In this document: piece by piece, positions 1-9,600 of the stretch | Position numbering within the stretch: position 1 is the stretch's first letter | How the letters are laid out: every line of letters begins with the position of its first letter | Origin: Bacteroidales bacterium | Lineage (GTDB): Bacteria > Bacteroidota > Bacteroidia > Bacteroidales > F082 | Reading direction: 5' to 3' | DNA length: 37,998 bases | NCBI GenBank assembly: GCA_017645245.1 | Contig: JAGCPG010000061.1 | Span: 1-37,998, forward strand | Program-made: the position numbers and the translations under genes | The notes under the pieces: model-generated | Told to the model about the DNA's origin: nothing | Database searches by the model: none | Seen by the model: only the letters and a program-made list of their open reading frames with translations

Positions 1-24
1 GAAAACGTACTTGTCTTTGTTCAT
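1..24 (-). CDS. Possible IS4-type (DUF4372-like) transposase, N-terminal eight codons only
   Basis: An ATG at 24-22 on the minus strand opens a frame reading MNKDKYVF before the window ends. Bacteroidota IS4-family transposases with an N-terminal DUF4372 domain commonly begin this way, which is the only basis for the name. A good promoter (42-74) and a perfect 6-bp stem hairpin (27-42) lie directly in front, so this is probably a real gene start. It is transcribed in the same direction as the XRE gene at 113-433 and sits about 90 bp behind it. Eight residues are too few to be sure; a HipA-like toxin or another protein remains possible. Confidence 0.35.
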
Positions 25-41
25 CTGCCGAAGGTTTTCGG

Positions 42-74
42 CAAAGATAAATTCAAATCCGTTTCACTTCAAAA
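42..74 (-). promoter_or_regulatory. Bacteroidota promoter for the left-edge gene
   Basis: On the minus strand TATCTTTG (49-42) matches the -7 consensus TAnnTTTG and TTTTG around 74-70 matches the -33 element, about 20 bp apart. The transcript would begin inside or just before the hairpin GCCGAA-GGTT-TTCGGC at 27-42, which could hide the translation start. Confidence 0.6.
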
Positions 75-112
75 TCTCTGGGATTAACTGATTTTACTAC
101 TATTTCAAAGAA

Positions 113-433
113 CTATATCGATTTTTTAGTGGACAGCAATGCCTTGTTTTTATTAATGGTATCAAGTTCTTCCATGGTGGTATATACCGGCTCGGCGAGT
201 AACGACTTCATCGCATCAGTGTAGCCCAACGCCTTTGCCAAGGCGAGGAATCCCTTCAACGAGATGCTGTGATGCTGCTCGAACTTGGCGATGGTGGGCA
301 TCGGCACCCCACTCATCATCGACAGAGCACTACGCGACAAACCTTTCTCCAACCTACGGCGTTTCACATTCGATGCCAGCCTTTGGGCAAGGTCTTCCGC
401 CGAATCCAAATTGAAATCATAAAGTAAAGGCAT
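113..433 (-). CDS. XRE-family helix-turn-helix regulator
   Basis: 106-residue DNA-binding protein. Residues about 18-70 form a Cro/CI-type helix-turn-helix: VKRRRLEKGLSRSALSMMSG, then a recognition segment containing PTIAKFEQ. About 35 polar C-terminal residues follow. The length and the extra N-terminal segment resemble HipB-like antitoxins and small autoregulators. No HipA-like gene is visible downstream; instead a probable transposase start lies 90 bp away, so a partner gene may have been displaced. The promoter is TATCTTTG at 468-461, and the near-repeat TCTTCAAT/CTTCAAAT at 443-459 between promoter and start could be its own operator. The family call is firm; the role is inferred. Confidence 0.75.
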   Translation of the reverse strand: MPLLYDFNLDSAEDLAQRLASNVKRRRLEKGLSRSALSMMSGVPMPTIAKFEQHHSISLKGFLALAKALGYTDAMKSLLAEPVYTTMEELDTINKNKALLSTKKSI

Positions 434-442
434 ATTATTGTA

Positions 443-468
443 TCTTCAATCTTCAAATTGCAAAGATA
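443..468 (-). promoter_or_regulatory. Promoter and possible operator of the XRE gene
   Basis: TATCTTTG on the minus strand (468-461) is the -7 box. Two near-identical 8-bp direct repeats (CTTCAAT-type, plus strand) lie between it and the start codon, where an autoregulating XRE protein might bind. Confidence 0.45.
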
Positions 469-472
469 ATAA

Positions 473-706
473 ATATTATTATATCTGAAAAAAAATTCCA
501 ACTTCGAGCGTCAGACGCTCATCGACCGCACAGGGTTGTCGAAGGAGCGCATCGGTGCCGCCTTCGCCCAAGCCACTGGTTACGAGAGGCTTACCATTGA
601 GCAGGTTTGCCAAGCCAGCGGCTTTGCCAACACGATTTCTTTCAACCGCAGTTTCAAGGCAATATTTGGGATGACCCCATCGGAATTCCGGAGAACGAAA
701 AAGTAA
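473..706 (+). pseudogene. AraC-family transcriptional regulator remnant (C-terminal HTH, internally deleted)
   Basis: An open frame without a start codon (after a stop at 470-472) encodes the end of an AraC/XylS regulator. The first HTH is recognisable as RQTLIDRTGLSKERIGAAFA, and the second as LTIEQVCQASGFANTISFNR followed by the family ending GMTPSEFRRTKK and stop TAA (704-706). About 25 residues normally found between the two helix-turn-helices (after ATGY, before ERLTIEQV) are missing, and the whole N-terminal half is absent. It is therefore a decayed fragment, probably left by the rearrangement that brought in the neighbouring genes. Confidence 0.7.
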
Positions 707-769
707 TACAATTAACATCTTATTCAAATCAGATTTTGATGCGAATATCATTATTTTTTACATCATCTC

Positions 770-798
770 TTGCAAATAAGAGATAATTTGTATTTTTG
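770..798 (+). promoter_or_regulatory. Promoter of the Fic gene
   Basis: TTG (770-772) and TATTTTTG (791-798) are spaced 18 bp apart, a good Bacteroidota -33/-7 pair. Transcription would start near 805, giving about a 30-nt leader. A possible in-frame TTG start at 796 lies inside the -7 box and so cannot be used. Confidence 0.65.
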
Positions 799-834
799 TG
801 GCGAAAAACAAGGTTATTTGTTTCAATTATTGAT

Positions 835-1941
835 ATGAAAACTCCGTATTGGATATGGCAATATGCCGAATGGCCCCATTTCTGCTGGAACAACGACAGC
901 ATCATTGCTTCATTGGCACAGGTTCGCGAAAAACAAGGACATCTGCTTGGCCTGATGGACGGATTGGGCTTTGACGTACAGAGCACCTCCTCGCTCGAAG
1001 TGATGACCGAGGACGTGCTACGTAACAGCGAGATAGAAGGTCTGCTCCTCAATGCCGATCATGTGCGTTCTTCGGTGGCACGTCACCTCGGACTTGACAT
1101 TGGCGGATTATCTCATTCGGACCATTATACCGAAGGTGTAGTGCAGGTAATGATGGATGCCGTACAACAAGCCGACACGCCATTGACAGAAGAACGACTA
1201 TTTAACTGGCACGCTGCTTTGTTTCCCACCGGAAGAAGCGGCATCATACCGATTACCGTGGCGGCATGGCGTACCGGCGAAGAGCCGATGCTGGTGGTGA
1301 GTGGCGCCATGGGAAAGGAGAAAATCCATTACGAAGCACCACCATCGGACGACGTGCCTCGTCAGATGCAACTGTTCTTGCAATGGTTTAACAGCGAACC
1401 CGCTACCGACCCTGTGCTGAAAGCCGCCATTGCGCATCTATGGTTCGTCAACATACATCCCTTTGACGACGGCAACGGCCGTTTGACACGCACACTCACC
1501 GATATGTTATTGGCACGAGCCGACGGCTCGCCACGGCGTTTCTACAGCATGTCGTCAGCCATTTTGCGCGACAGGAACAACTACTATGATTTGTTGGAGT
1601 ATATGGGCAAACACGGCTTGGACATCACCCGATGGCTTTTGTGGTTCTTGCAAACCATGGAAAACGCCATCGACACCGCCACCGAGAAAACCCAACGGGT
1701 GATTCGGAAATCGTTGTTTTGGCAGGAACATCACACTGTCGTGTTGAACGAAAGGCAAATCAAAGTCATCAACCGTCTTTGGGATGGATTTGAGGGCAAA
1801 CTCAACACCAGCAAATGGGCCAAGATGACCAAGACCTCCTCGGCTACCGCCTTGCGCGACATACAGGACCTTGTTGACAAAGGCATCCTTCGCCGCACCG
1901 AAGAAGGCGGGCGTAGCACAAATTACGAGTTGGTTGATTGA
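835..1941 (+). CDS. Fic family protein with N-terminal DUF4172 domain (protein AMP-transferase)
   Basis: 368 residues starting at ATG 835. The N-terminus (YWIWQYAEWPHFCW) is typical of DUF4172, which precedes the catalytic domain in many Bacteroidota Fic proteins. The Fic core motif HPFDDGNGRLTR lies at residues 208-219, with catalytic H208, the acidic D/E position and the anion-hole GNGR intact. Such enzymes transfer AMP from ATP to a hydroxyl of a target protein. The autoinhibitory motif (S/T)xxxE(G/N) is represented by NSEIEG at 64-69: the regulatory Glu is kept but the first position is Asn. The C-terminal ~80 residues look like a winged helix. It stands alone behind its own promoter; no antitoxin is seen. 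Confidence 0.9.
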   Translation: MKTPYWIWQYAEWPHFCWNNDSIIASLAQVREKQGHLLGLMDGLGFDVQSTSSLEVMTEDVLRNSEIEGLLLNADHVRSSVARHLGLDIGGLSHSDHYTEGVVQVMMDAVQQADTPLTEERLFNWHAALFPTGRSGIIPITVAAWRTGEEPMLVVSGAMGKEKIHYEAPPSDDVPRQMQLFLQWFNSEPATDPVLKAAIAHLWFVNIHPFDDGNGRLTRTLTDMLLARADGSPRRFYSMSSAILRDRNNYYDLLEYMGKHGLDITRWLLWFLQTMENAIDTATEKTQRVIRKSLFWQEHHTVVLNERQIKVINRLWDGFEGKLNTSKWAKMTKTSSATALRDIQDLVDKGILRRTEEGGRSTNYELVD

Positions 1942-2000
1942 TCTTTTTGGCAAACCATTTATCTTTTTTATCTTAAATCCTTAAATTATTTATCTGAGTC

Positions 2001-2032
2001 TTGCGAATGAATATTATTTTTTTGTAATTTTG
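2001..2032 (+). promoter_or_regulatory. Promoter of the T9SS cargo operon
   Basis: TTG (2001-2003) and TAATTTTG (2025-2032), 21 bp apart. The resulting leader of about 95 nt to the ATG at 2133 is AT-rich and shows no strong hairpin. It is the only clear promoter before 12236, so it probably drives all four genes to 12232. Confidence 0.6.
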
Positions 2033-2132
2033 CAGCCCATTTTTAGGATGCTATGTGCGGACGGAATCCTTTTTTCATCACCTTGAATTTCAAACAAATA
2101 AAGATATTAACAAAACAAAAAATTTAAACTTT

Positions 2133-4730
2133 ATGAAGAAAAAGAATTTACTTTTGACATTTTTGCTCGCCGCTCTGGCTTTCGGAGGGGTTGAGTTGTA
2201 TGCACAAAAAACACTGCCGTATTCGTACGGATTTGAGAACAACAACCTTGCAGGAGAAGGTTGGACAATATCAACTGGCAGTAATGGTACGATATATAAA
2301 GGGAACAACCCTCGTAATGGAGATTATCATTTTCGTTTTAGATCAACAGGTACAGCAGACACATATCAATATCTTTTTTCACCGGAATTGCCATCTTCTG
2401 TTGGCATAAACGTTCAGTTCTATTATTTTAGGACAGGTACAACCAATATGACTTTTAATGTTGGTTACTCAACAACAAATACAGATCCTGAATCTTTTAC
2501 ATTTTTAGAAACTGATATAACAGTATCAAATTTAAGTTATAATGATAACATATATTTTTCTCACGATTTTAATGTAGCAAACATAAAGTATATCGCCATT
2601 AAATATACAAACTTCACAGGCACGTGGGTCTATTTATACATTGATGATATTACAATATCAGAGCTTTCATCATCTTGTACAACCCCAACCGACCTTTCAG
2701 CCGAAGCCACATCTTCAACTACCGCCAATATTTCTTGGACGGCTGGCGGTAATGAAACAGCATGGCAGCTCTATTATTCAAATGTGAATTATGCCACTCC
2801 TAATAACGCTGCCCCAACTGATTTCATCACAATAAATACAACTCCTTCTTACACGATTACGGGTTTAGACCCAAATACTGAATATTTCGTTTATGTGCGT
2901 GCAAAATGCGATGAAGACAATAATAGCGATTGGACTGATGCGGTAAGTTTCAAAACTTCATATGTCCAAGCCATACCTTATAGCTATGGTTTTGAGACAA
3001 GTAGTGAATTAAATCATTGGACAGCGATAAATACAACCGGTATAATTGATGAAAACCCACACGACGGAACATATAGCTTTAAGTTATACAGTACATCCTC
3101 CACTCAATATTTGATTACACCCGAATTAAGCGGAACATCAAATGGATTATATATTAGTTTATATTACAAATGTAGTGTTCCTGGCAAAAAGTTGCAAATT
3201 GGTTATTCCACAACAGACAGATTGGTGGAATCATCATTTACTTGGGGAGATGAACTTAACTCCACTGCATCAGCACCCAAATATTATGAGCTTTATTGCC
3301 CTGTAAACACTAAATACATAGCGCTTAAATCAGAAGGCAATTATACGGCTGTATGGGTTGATGACATTATGTTATTTATTCCGACAGCAACAACAGATGG
3401 CAATTGGAATAACGCTGCCACTTGGGCAACTGGAGCAGTTCCGTCAAGCAGCGCAAATGTGGTTATTTCATCAGATGTTACTATCCCTAACGGTTACACC
3501 GCAACAGCAAACAACATCACTATTGATGGCGGCTCCCTCACCATCGAAGACGGCGGCAACCTCATCTGCAACAACAATGTTAATGCAACCATTTCCAGAA
3601 CCATCACTCCCTTTAGTAGTGCCAATGATAAAGGCCATTGGTATTTGATCGCATCGCCCATGACTGATGAATACCTCGTCAGCGAAAGCGGCCTGACCTC
3701 AACAACCCCCTCCAATTACGACCTTTACATTTTCGACCAATACTATGAAGGTCAAGAATGGAGAAACTACAAAGGAACTGGAGAAGGCCATTTCACCCAC
3801 ATCAAAAACAAAGTCGGTTATCTGTATGCCAGCGCCGAAAACACCAGCGTATCATTCACCGGCACTCTCAACAACACCGACGGTAACATCAATTTGACCA
3901 AAATTGACGGAAAGGATTTGTCGGGAATGAACTTGATTGGCAATCCTTATCCATGCCAAACCGGCATTGGCAAGTCATTCTACCGCATTGTTGACAATGA
4001 TGGCGTTTCAGAATTGATTAGTTATCCCGCAGGCACCCTTATCAACCCCATGGAAGGCATTGTCGTTGAAGCCGCTACCAATGGTGAAACAGTGGCTTTC
4101 ACCAAAGCAGCATCAGGAGGCAGTAAAGGTGCAATCAGCCTGAATCTTGGTAAAAACAACAGCACGTTGGATCGCGCCATCGTCAGCTTCGACGAAGACG
4201 GAGAATTAACCAAGTTCATGCTCAACCCCGATAACACCAAGATCTACATTCCTGGCGAAGAAAAGGATTATGCTGTGGTGAGCGCTAACGCCGAAGGCGA
4301 AATGCCTGTCAACTTCAAGGCCAATGCTGATGGTCAATACACCATCAGCGTCAACACTGAGGACGTGGAGATGAGCTACCTCCACCTCATCGACAACCTG
4401 ACTGGTGCCGACATCGACCTGATGGCCAATCCGAGCTATACCTTCAATGCCAATGCCTCAGACTACGCATCGCGCTTCCGCATCGTGTTCAGCGGCAATG
4501 GCATCGAGGAGAACCTGAACGAAAGCGACAACTTCGCCTTTATCGGCAGCAACGGACAGCTTATCGTTAACGGTACTGGCACCATCCAGATTATCGATAT
4601 CATGGGACGCGTGATCAGCACTCGCAGCACTGAAGAGCACATTAACACCAATAATATGACAGCTGGAGTTTACGTGCTCCAACTGACTACCGGTTCAGAA
4701 ACTAAGACTCAAAAAATCATTGTTAAATAA
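2133..4730 (+). CDS. T9SS cargo protein with choice-of-anchor J and fibronectin III domains
   Basis: 865 residues from ATG 2133; an upstream in-frame GTG at 2055 would place 26 polar residues before the signal peptide and is rejected. Signal peptide about 1-24 (LLLTFLLAALAF...YAQ). Two jelly-roll 'choice-of-anchor J' domains begin at about 25 (PYSYGFENN) and 279 (PYSYGFETS), with a fibronectin III domain between (about 181-278). A Thr/Asn-rich segment (about 420-500) and a ~350-residue C-terminal region follow. The end is a T9SS type A sorting domain (DIMGRVI ... MTAGVYVLQL ... TQKIIVK), so the protein should be exported and cleaved or anchored at the surface. The C-terminal ~350 residues are homologous to those of the protease at 6620. 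Probable adhesin or binding protein. Confidence 0.85.
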   Translation: MKKKNLLLTFLLAALAFGGVELYAQKTLPYSYGFENNNLAGEGWTISTGSNGTIYKGNNPRNGDYHFRFRSTGTADTYQYLFSPELPSSVGINVQFYYFRTGTTNMTFNVGYSTTNTDPESFTFLETDITVSNLSYNDNIYFSHDFNVANIKYIAIKYTNFTGTWVYLYIDDITISELSSSCTTPTDLSAEATSSTTANISWTAGGNETAWQLYYSNVNYATPNNAAPTDFITINTTPSYTITGLDPNTEYFVYVRAKCDEDNNSDWTDAVSFKTSYVQAIPYSYGFETSSELNHWTAINTTGIIDENPHDGTYSFKLYSTSSTQYLITPELSGTSNGLYISLYYKCSVPGKKLQIGYSTTDRLVESSFTWGDELNSTASAPKYYELYCPVNTKYIALKSEGNYTAVWVDDIMLFIPTATTDGNWNNAATWATGAVPSSSANVVISSDVTIPNGYTATANNITIDGGSLTIEDGGNLICNNNVNATISRTITPFSSANDKGHWYLIASPMTDEYLVSESGLTSTTPSNYDLYIFDQYYEGQEWRNYKGTGEGHFTHIKNKVGYLYASAENTSVSFTGTLNNTDGNINLTKIDGKDLSGMNLIGNPYPCQTGIGKSFYRIVDNDGVSELISYPAGTLINPMEGIVVEAATNGETVAFTKAASGGSKGAISLNLGKNNSTLDRAIVSFDEDGELTKFMLNPDNTKIYIPGEEKDYAVVSANAEGEMPVNFKANADGQYTISVNTEDVEMSYLHLIDNLTGADIDLMANPSYTFNANASDYASRFRIVFSGNGIEENLNESDNFAFIGSNGQLIVNGTGTIQIIDIMGRVISTRSTEEHINTNNMTAGVYVLQLTTGSETKTQKIIVK

Positions 4731-4748
4731 TAAAAAACAGATAAAAAA

Positions 4749-5009
4749 ATGAAAAGAATAGCATTAACACTCGCAATCGTTCTCGGAATTACTCTCGGCG
4801 CTTCAGCTCAATACAAAGGTTTGTTTGACCGCGGTCCGGAAGCCGGATATCAAAACGACAGTTACAACCGTGAGGGAGAAGGTGGCATTCTTAGTTTGCC
4901 GACTTCTCACGGAATGGATGGTGACCAGGAATCTCCTCTTGGCAGTGGCGCATTGCTGCTCATCGGCTTCGGTGCCGCATACGCCCTCCGCAAAAAGGAT
5001 AGAAATTAA
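4749..5009 (+). CDS. Small exported protein with a C-terminal membrane tail
   Basis: 86 residues, 18 bp after the previous gene and 20 bp before the next, so translated from the same mRNA. Signal peptide about 1-20 (ALTLAIVLGITLGASAQ), a short polar middle (about 21-60), then SPLGSG, a Gly/Ala/Leu membrane helix (ALLLIGFGAAYAL) and the basic end RKKDRN. This motif-helix-basic order looks like a C-terminal sorting signal (compare PEP-CTERM or LPXTG tails) but matches no signal I can name. Location between T9SS cargo genes suggests a role at the envelope beside them. No function is known to me. Confidence 0.75.
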   Translation: MKRIALTLAIVLGITLGASAQYKGLFDRGPEAGYQNDSYNREGEGGILSLPTSHGMDGDQESPLGSGALLLIGFGAAYALRKKDRN

Positions 5010-5029
5010 ACAATAACAACACGAATACC

Positions 5030-6601
5030 ATGAAGAAAACTATATTCCTCGTTGCATCACTGTTTTTGATGGTGGCTGCCCAAGCCCAGGAATGGAATTT
5101 CGTCAATTCATTCAGTTGTTCAACAGGCCGTCAGCACGCCGTGGTCTTTGACGGAGAGAACATCTATACCGCTGCATGGGGAAAGTCATCGACAGTGCTC
5201 TCCATGTTCTACAAATACGACCTCAATGGCAACCTTCTCGACGAGTTCGACGTCGCCGGTGTCGACAACTCCGACAACTATATGCGCGACATGACCTTCG
5301 ACGGCACCTATTTCTATGGCTGCGATGCTCATTCAGGTACCATCTGGTGCTATGACCTCCACAACAAGACATTGGTCACATCAAACTGCATCAGCACCTC
5401 TTTGAGCGAACTCGGCACTTGCTCCTATGACCCGGTGAACGACGCATTCTGGGTTGGCGAGAGAGCTACCGGCAGCAGCCCGAACCTCATGCTCAACCTC
5501 AAGCTCGTGAGCCGCAGCGGCCAAATCCTTCAGACAGCTACAGCTGCCAGCCTGGGTGGCCACACCGTTCATGGCACAGGTTATTTCATCGATGAGAACG
5601 GTGGCCACCACCTCCTGCTGAATGCCGTTGAAGGCTTTACAGATCATGTTTTCGATTACAACATCGACACCGACGTCATGAGCTCCAACTACATCTTCGA
5701 CTTCTCGACTACACCTGGATGGGGTATGGCTTGCTCGGCAGGCGGCGCCTACATCGGCGAAGTTGATGGTTCGCAATATTTCTTCGGTGATGTCGACAAG
5801 AGCCCCAACCTCATCGGTATTTATTCATTGGGTGAATACACCCCGGCTCCTCCCACCCCACCGGAGGGCGACATCCTCTTCGACTTCAACGATGGCATCA
5901 TGCACCTGAACACCCTCGATGGCGACGGCGACGGATACAACTGGGAGATGCGCCAAAACTGGGGCCACCCCGAAAACCCCTTCAGCGTGACCTCAGCATC
6001 GGTCGATATCTCTGAATCGCCCCTGTTCCCCGAGAATTACCTCGTGACCCCTTATAAACTCGACTGCGAGCAAGTATTGTTCAGCGCTTGCGTCCAAGAC
6101 ATTACCCATCCGAACGAACATCTCGGCGTTGCCGTGTCAACCACCGTGGGCGACGATCCAGATGCATTCACCATCGTTTGGGATGTTGACATGACCGCCA
6201 AGGAAGCCGGCAACTGGTATCAGTATAACGTTGACCTCAGAGCCTACCAAGGTCAGGATATCTACGTAGCCATCGTTCACTACAACTGCACCGACCAGTT
6301 CATGGTCAACGTCGACGACATCCTGCTCAACCGCGTTTACATCAACTACGAAGGTGTCAACGAGATTGTCGCCTACAAACTCAGTGTCTATCCTAACCCC
6401 ACCAGCGAGTCCCTCATGGTGGAAAGCAACGTCACCGTGAACCATTACGAGGTTTACAACATCATGGGCGAAATGCTGATGAGCAAGCCCGTGGACGAGA
6501 AGCGCTTCACCGTCAACGTGAGCGAGCTGCCCGCAGGCACCTACCTCATCAAGATGGTTTCAGAAGGTCTGGTCCAGACCCAACGTTTCGTGAAAAAATA
6601 A
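5030..6601 (+). CDS. T9SS cargo protein: propeller-like N-terminus plus cleaved-adhesin-type domain
   Basis: 523 residues. Signal peptide about 1-19 (LVASLFLMVAAQAQ). Residues about 20-275 contain repeated aromatic/Gly blades (for example GENIYTAAWG, MTFDGTYFYG, CSYDPVNDAFWVG) typical of a beta-propeller. From about 285 (DILFDFNDG) to about 440 lies a choice-of-anchor J / gingipain cleaved-adhesin-like jelly roll, recognisable by NYLVTPYKLD and MVNVDDILL. The end (VYPNPTSESLMVE ... LPAGTYLIKMV ... TQRFVKK) is a T9SS type A sorting domain. Probably a surface carbohydrate- or protein-binding partner of the co-transcribed protease at 6620; substrate unknown. Confidence 0.85.
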   Translation: MKKTIFLVASLFLMVAAQAQEWNFVNSFSCSTGRQHAVVFDGENIYTAAWGKSSTVLSMFYKYDLNGNLLDEFDVAGVDNSDNYMRDMTFDGTYFYGCDAHSGTIWCYDLHNKTLVTSNCISTSLSELGTCSYDPVNDAFWVGERATGSSPNLMLNLKLVSRSGQILQTATAASLGGHTVHGTGYFIDENGGHHLLLNAVEGFTDHVFDYNIDTDVMSSNYIFDFSTTPGWGMACSAGGAYIGEVDGSQYFFGDVDKSPNLIGIYSLGEYTPAPPTPPEGDILFDFNDGIMHLNTLDGDGDGYNWEMRQNWGHPENPFSVTSASVDISESPLFPENYLVTPYKLDCEQVLFSACVQDITHPNEHLGVAVSTTVGDDPDAFTIVWDVDMTAKEAGNWYQYNVDLRAYQGQDIYVAIVHYNCTDQFMVNVDDILLNRVYINYEGVNEIVAYKLSVYPNPTSESLMVESNVTVNHYEVYNIMGEMLMSKPVDEKRFTVNVSELPAGTYLIKMVSEGLVQTQRFVKK

Positions 6602-6619
6602 ACGGCTTACAATCCTACA

Positions 6620-9600
6620 ATGAAAAAGCATTTATTCGTTCTTTGTGCCATAGCATTCAGCCTGAGTGCTATGGCACAAAACAATATCAGACTGCGCACA
6701 ACCGACAAAGCAGCATGTGAAAAAAGTGATATGACGGGGCTGAAAGCCTCGTTTTCGTTCTCGGGCCTTGAGGTTCGTGAACTGCAAAGCGAGCGTGGCG
6801 TTTTCTCAACGCTCACCATGCCTAACACCGTCATCGGCGGCAATGAAGGTGAGCCTCAGATCCCTGTCGTGAACCAGCTGATCGCCATTCCTTTCGGTGC
6901 TACGCCTACTATTAGCGTGACTCATTATTCCACCACAGATTTCAACCTTGAGGAATACGGTATTCACACCTTGTCACCCCGTCAACCCGACGTTTGGAAA
7001 GACGAGAACCCCGAAAATGTTCCTTTCGCCTACAATGAAGCCGCTTATCAAACCCGCGGTCTCCGCACGGAACCCGTAGTTCGTGTCGGTGTGGAAGGCA
7101 CTTTGCGCGGTGTTCGAGTGGGACAGATGAGCATCGAACCCGTCAGTTACGACCCTGTCAGCAACACGATACGTGTGTTCAACGACATCGAAGTGGAAGT
7201 CCGTTTCGACGGTACTGATGCCAAGGCTACCGAAGCTATTTTGGAAAAGACCTACAGCCCTTATTTCACTGGCATTTACGACCAGTTGTTCAACGGTCGT
7301 GCCCTTAGGGATATCTACGATGAGCATCCCGACTTATGGTCCGCTCCAGTGAAAATGTTGGTCATTGCCAACCGCATGTTCGAGAACTGCATCCAAAATT
7401 GGGTGGCATGGAAGACCCTGAAGGGCATTTATGTGGATGTGAACTATACCGACGTCATCGGTTCTACCGCTGAGGAAATCCAAAGCTTCATCCGCGACAA
7501 GTATGCCCAAGACGCGCCCTCCTTCCTGATGATCATGGGCGACCAGGACCAAGTGGTGCCCTCTGGCATTGGAAGCAAGACAGGTTGCGTTACCGACCTT
7601 TTATACTCCAGCGTCGACGACGACCAGTTCCCCGATATGTTGCACAGCCGTTTGTCAGCTGAGACCGTTGCCCAGATGACGGCCATGCTCAACAAAGGCA
7701 TGGAATACGAACAATATGCCATGCCCGACCCGAGCTATTTGAATAATGTGCTTTTCGTTGCCGGTTACGACAATACCGGCTGGGACATTACCGTTGGTCG
7801 TCCCACCGTTTGGTATGCCACCAATTATTATTACAATGCAGAACACGGCTTCGCCAATGTCAATGAGTTCAGTCATGGCTCCTTTGACAACTGCTATACC
7901 TATTTGAATTCTGGTGTCGGTTTTGCCAACTATACAGCTCACGGCACCGAATCAAGCTGGATGAATCCGGAATTCACCGTTGACGATGTCAACAACCTTA
8001 CCAATGAGCACAAGTATTTCCTCGCCATGGGCAACTGCTGCAAGACTGGCAACTGGGGCTTTGAGACACCCTGCTTTGGCGAGACCATGACGCGTGCCGA
8101 AAACAAAGGTGCCTACGCCTATATCGGTTCCTGCCCGAGCACGACTTGGTTCAACGACTATTATTTTGGCGTGGGCGCCACAACCCATGCCGATGGCACC
8201 ATGCCGACTTACGAGGAGACCACCATGGGTTGCTACGATGCCATTTGGAGAAATGATGCCTATAACACTGTTTGCGCCATCCTTTACTCTGGTAATCTCG
8301 CTGGCAACGCAGCACGAGCCCTTGGTTATCCAGTGCATTGCAATCCGCTCTATTACTGGCAAGCCTATCACGTGTTGGGAGATGGTTCCATCATGCCTTA
8401 TCGTGTGCAACCTACGCCCAACATCGTGAGCCATTTGGATATTCTCCCTATCGGCATCGACAGCTACGAGGTGGATGCCGTTCCCGGCTCATACGTGGCC
8501 ATTAGCAAGGACGGCGTGCTTCTTGGCACGGCGCTCGTTGGAGAATCAGGAAGGGCATACGTCCCCATCACTCCTGTAACCGAAGCCTGCAATGTTACCC
8601 TCTGTGTGACCGCTCCCCAACGCATCCCCTTTATTGAAACTATTCCCGCCGCTACCATCGAAAGTGCCTATATCTCGGTTGACAGCTTCACTCCAAGCCA
8701 AGCCCATGTCGGTGATTATACCGATTTGAGCATCAGTTTCAAAAATGTGGGCACCGAAGCCACTTCAGGCATCACCACAGTCACCTTGACCTCTGAGGAT
8801 CCCAATGTCGTCATTGACAGCGATGTCAACACCTTTGGAACTTTAGTTGCTGCCGCCATTACGACAGTAAGCGGTTTTCAGTTCCACATTGTACCAGGGG
8901 TTGCCGATGGCGAACTTGTGACGATCCACTATGCCGCAGCCAATGGTGCCCAGACTTGGGAAGGCAACATTGTTGTCAATGCCAACGAGGCTGTGTTAGC
9001 CTATCATGATATGCACTGGGACGGCAGTTTCGTCCCAGGTGAAACGATTACTGTGACCACCAGGTTTAGGAACAAAGGTCATTACCAAGCCAACGAGGCC
9101 GTGGCTACCATGAGTTCCACCAGTGATTATATCACCATTTCAAATCCATCCATTTCAATTGGCACGATTGGCATGGATGAGATGGTGACCTGCCAGTTCA
9201 CAGCCACCATTGCAGCCAATTGTCCCGAAGACGAACAAATCCCTGTAACTTTCACTTTGGAAGCCAATGGAGGACTCACGGTGCAAGGCCATGAGACCTT
9301 GAAGAATTCCTGTAAAGTCGTCTTCGAACTCAGTGACTCCTACGGTGATGGTTGGAACGGAAACAAGTTGTATGTTTCGTTCGATGACGGCAGCCCAACC
9401 CAAGAACTGACCATCGAGAAAGGCGGCGGCGCTTTCTACGAATTGGAAATCGGTCATGGCGTTCATGTGACGTTGACATGGCATTCAGCGAGTATGGCCA
9501 GTGAATGTTCATTTGTCGTGAAATATGAGAATGACTTCGTAATTTATCAAACAAGTGGCACCCCCACTTCCGGTGTGCTCTATGAGTTTGACTGTAATTG

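Noticed and set aside
479-1052. Minus-strand open frames opposite the AraC remnant and Fic gene
   Set aside because: They mirror clearly recognisable plus-strand proteins, lack promoters of their own and have unnatural composition.
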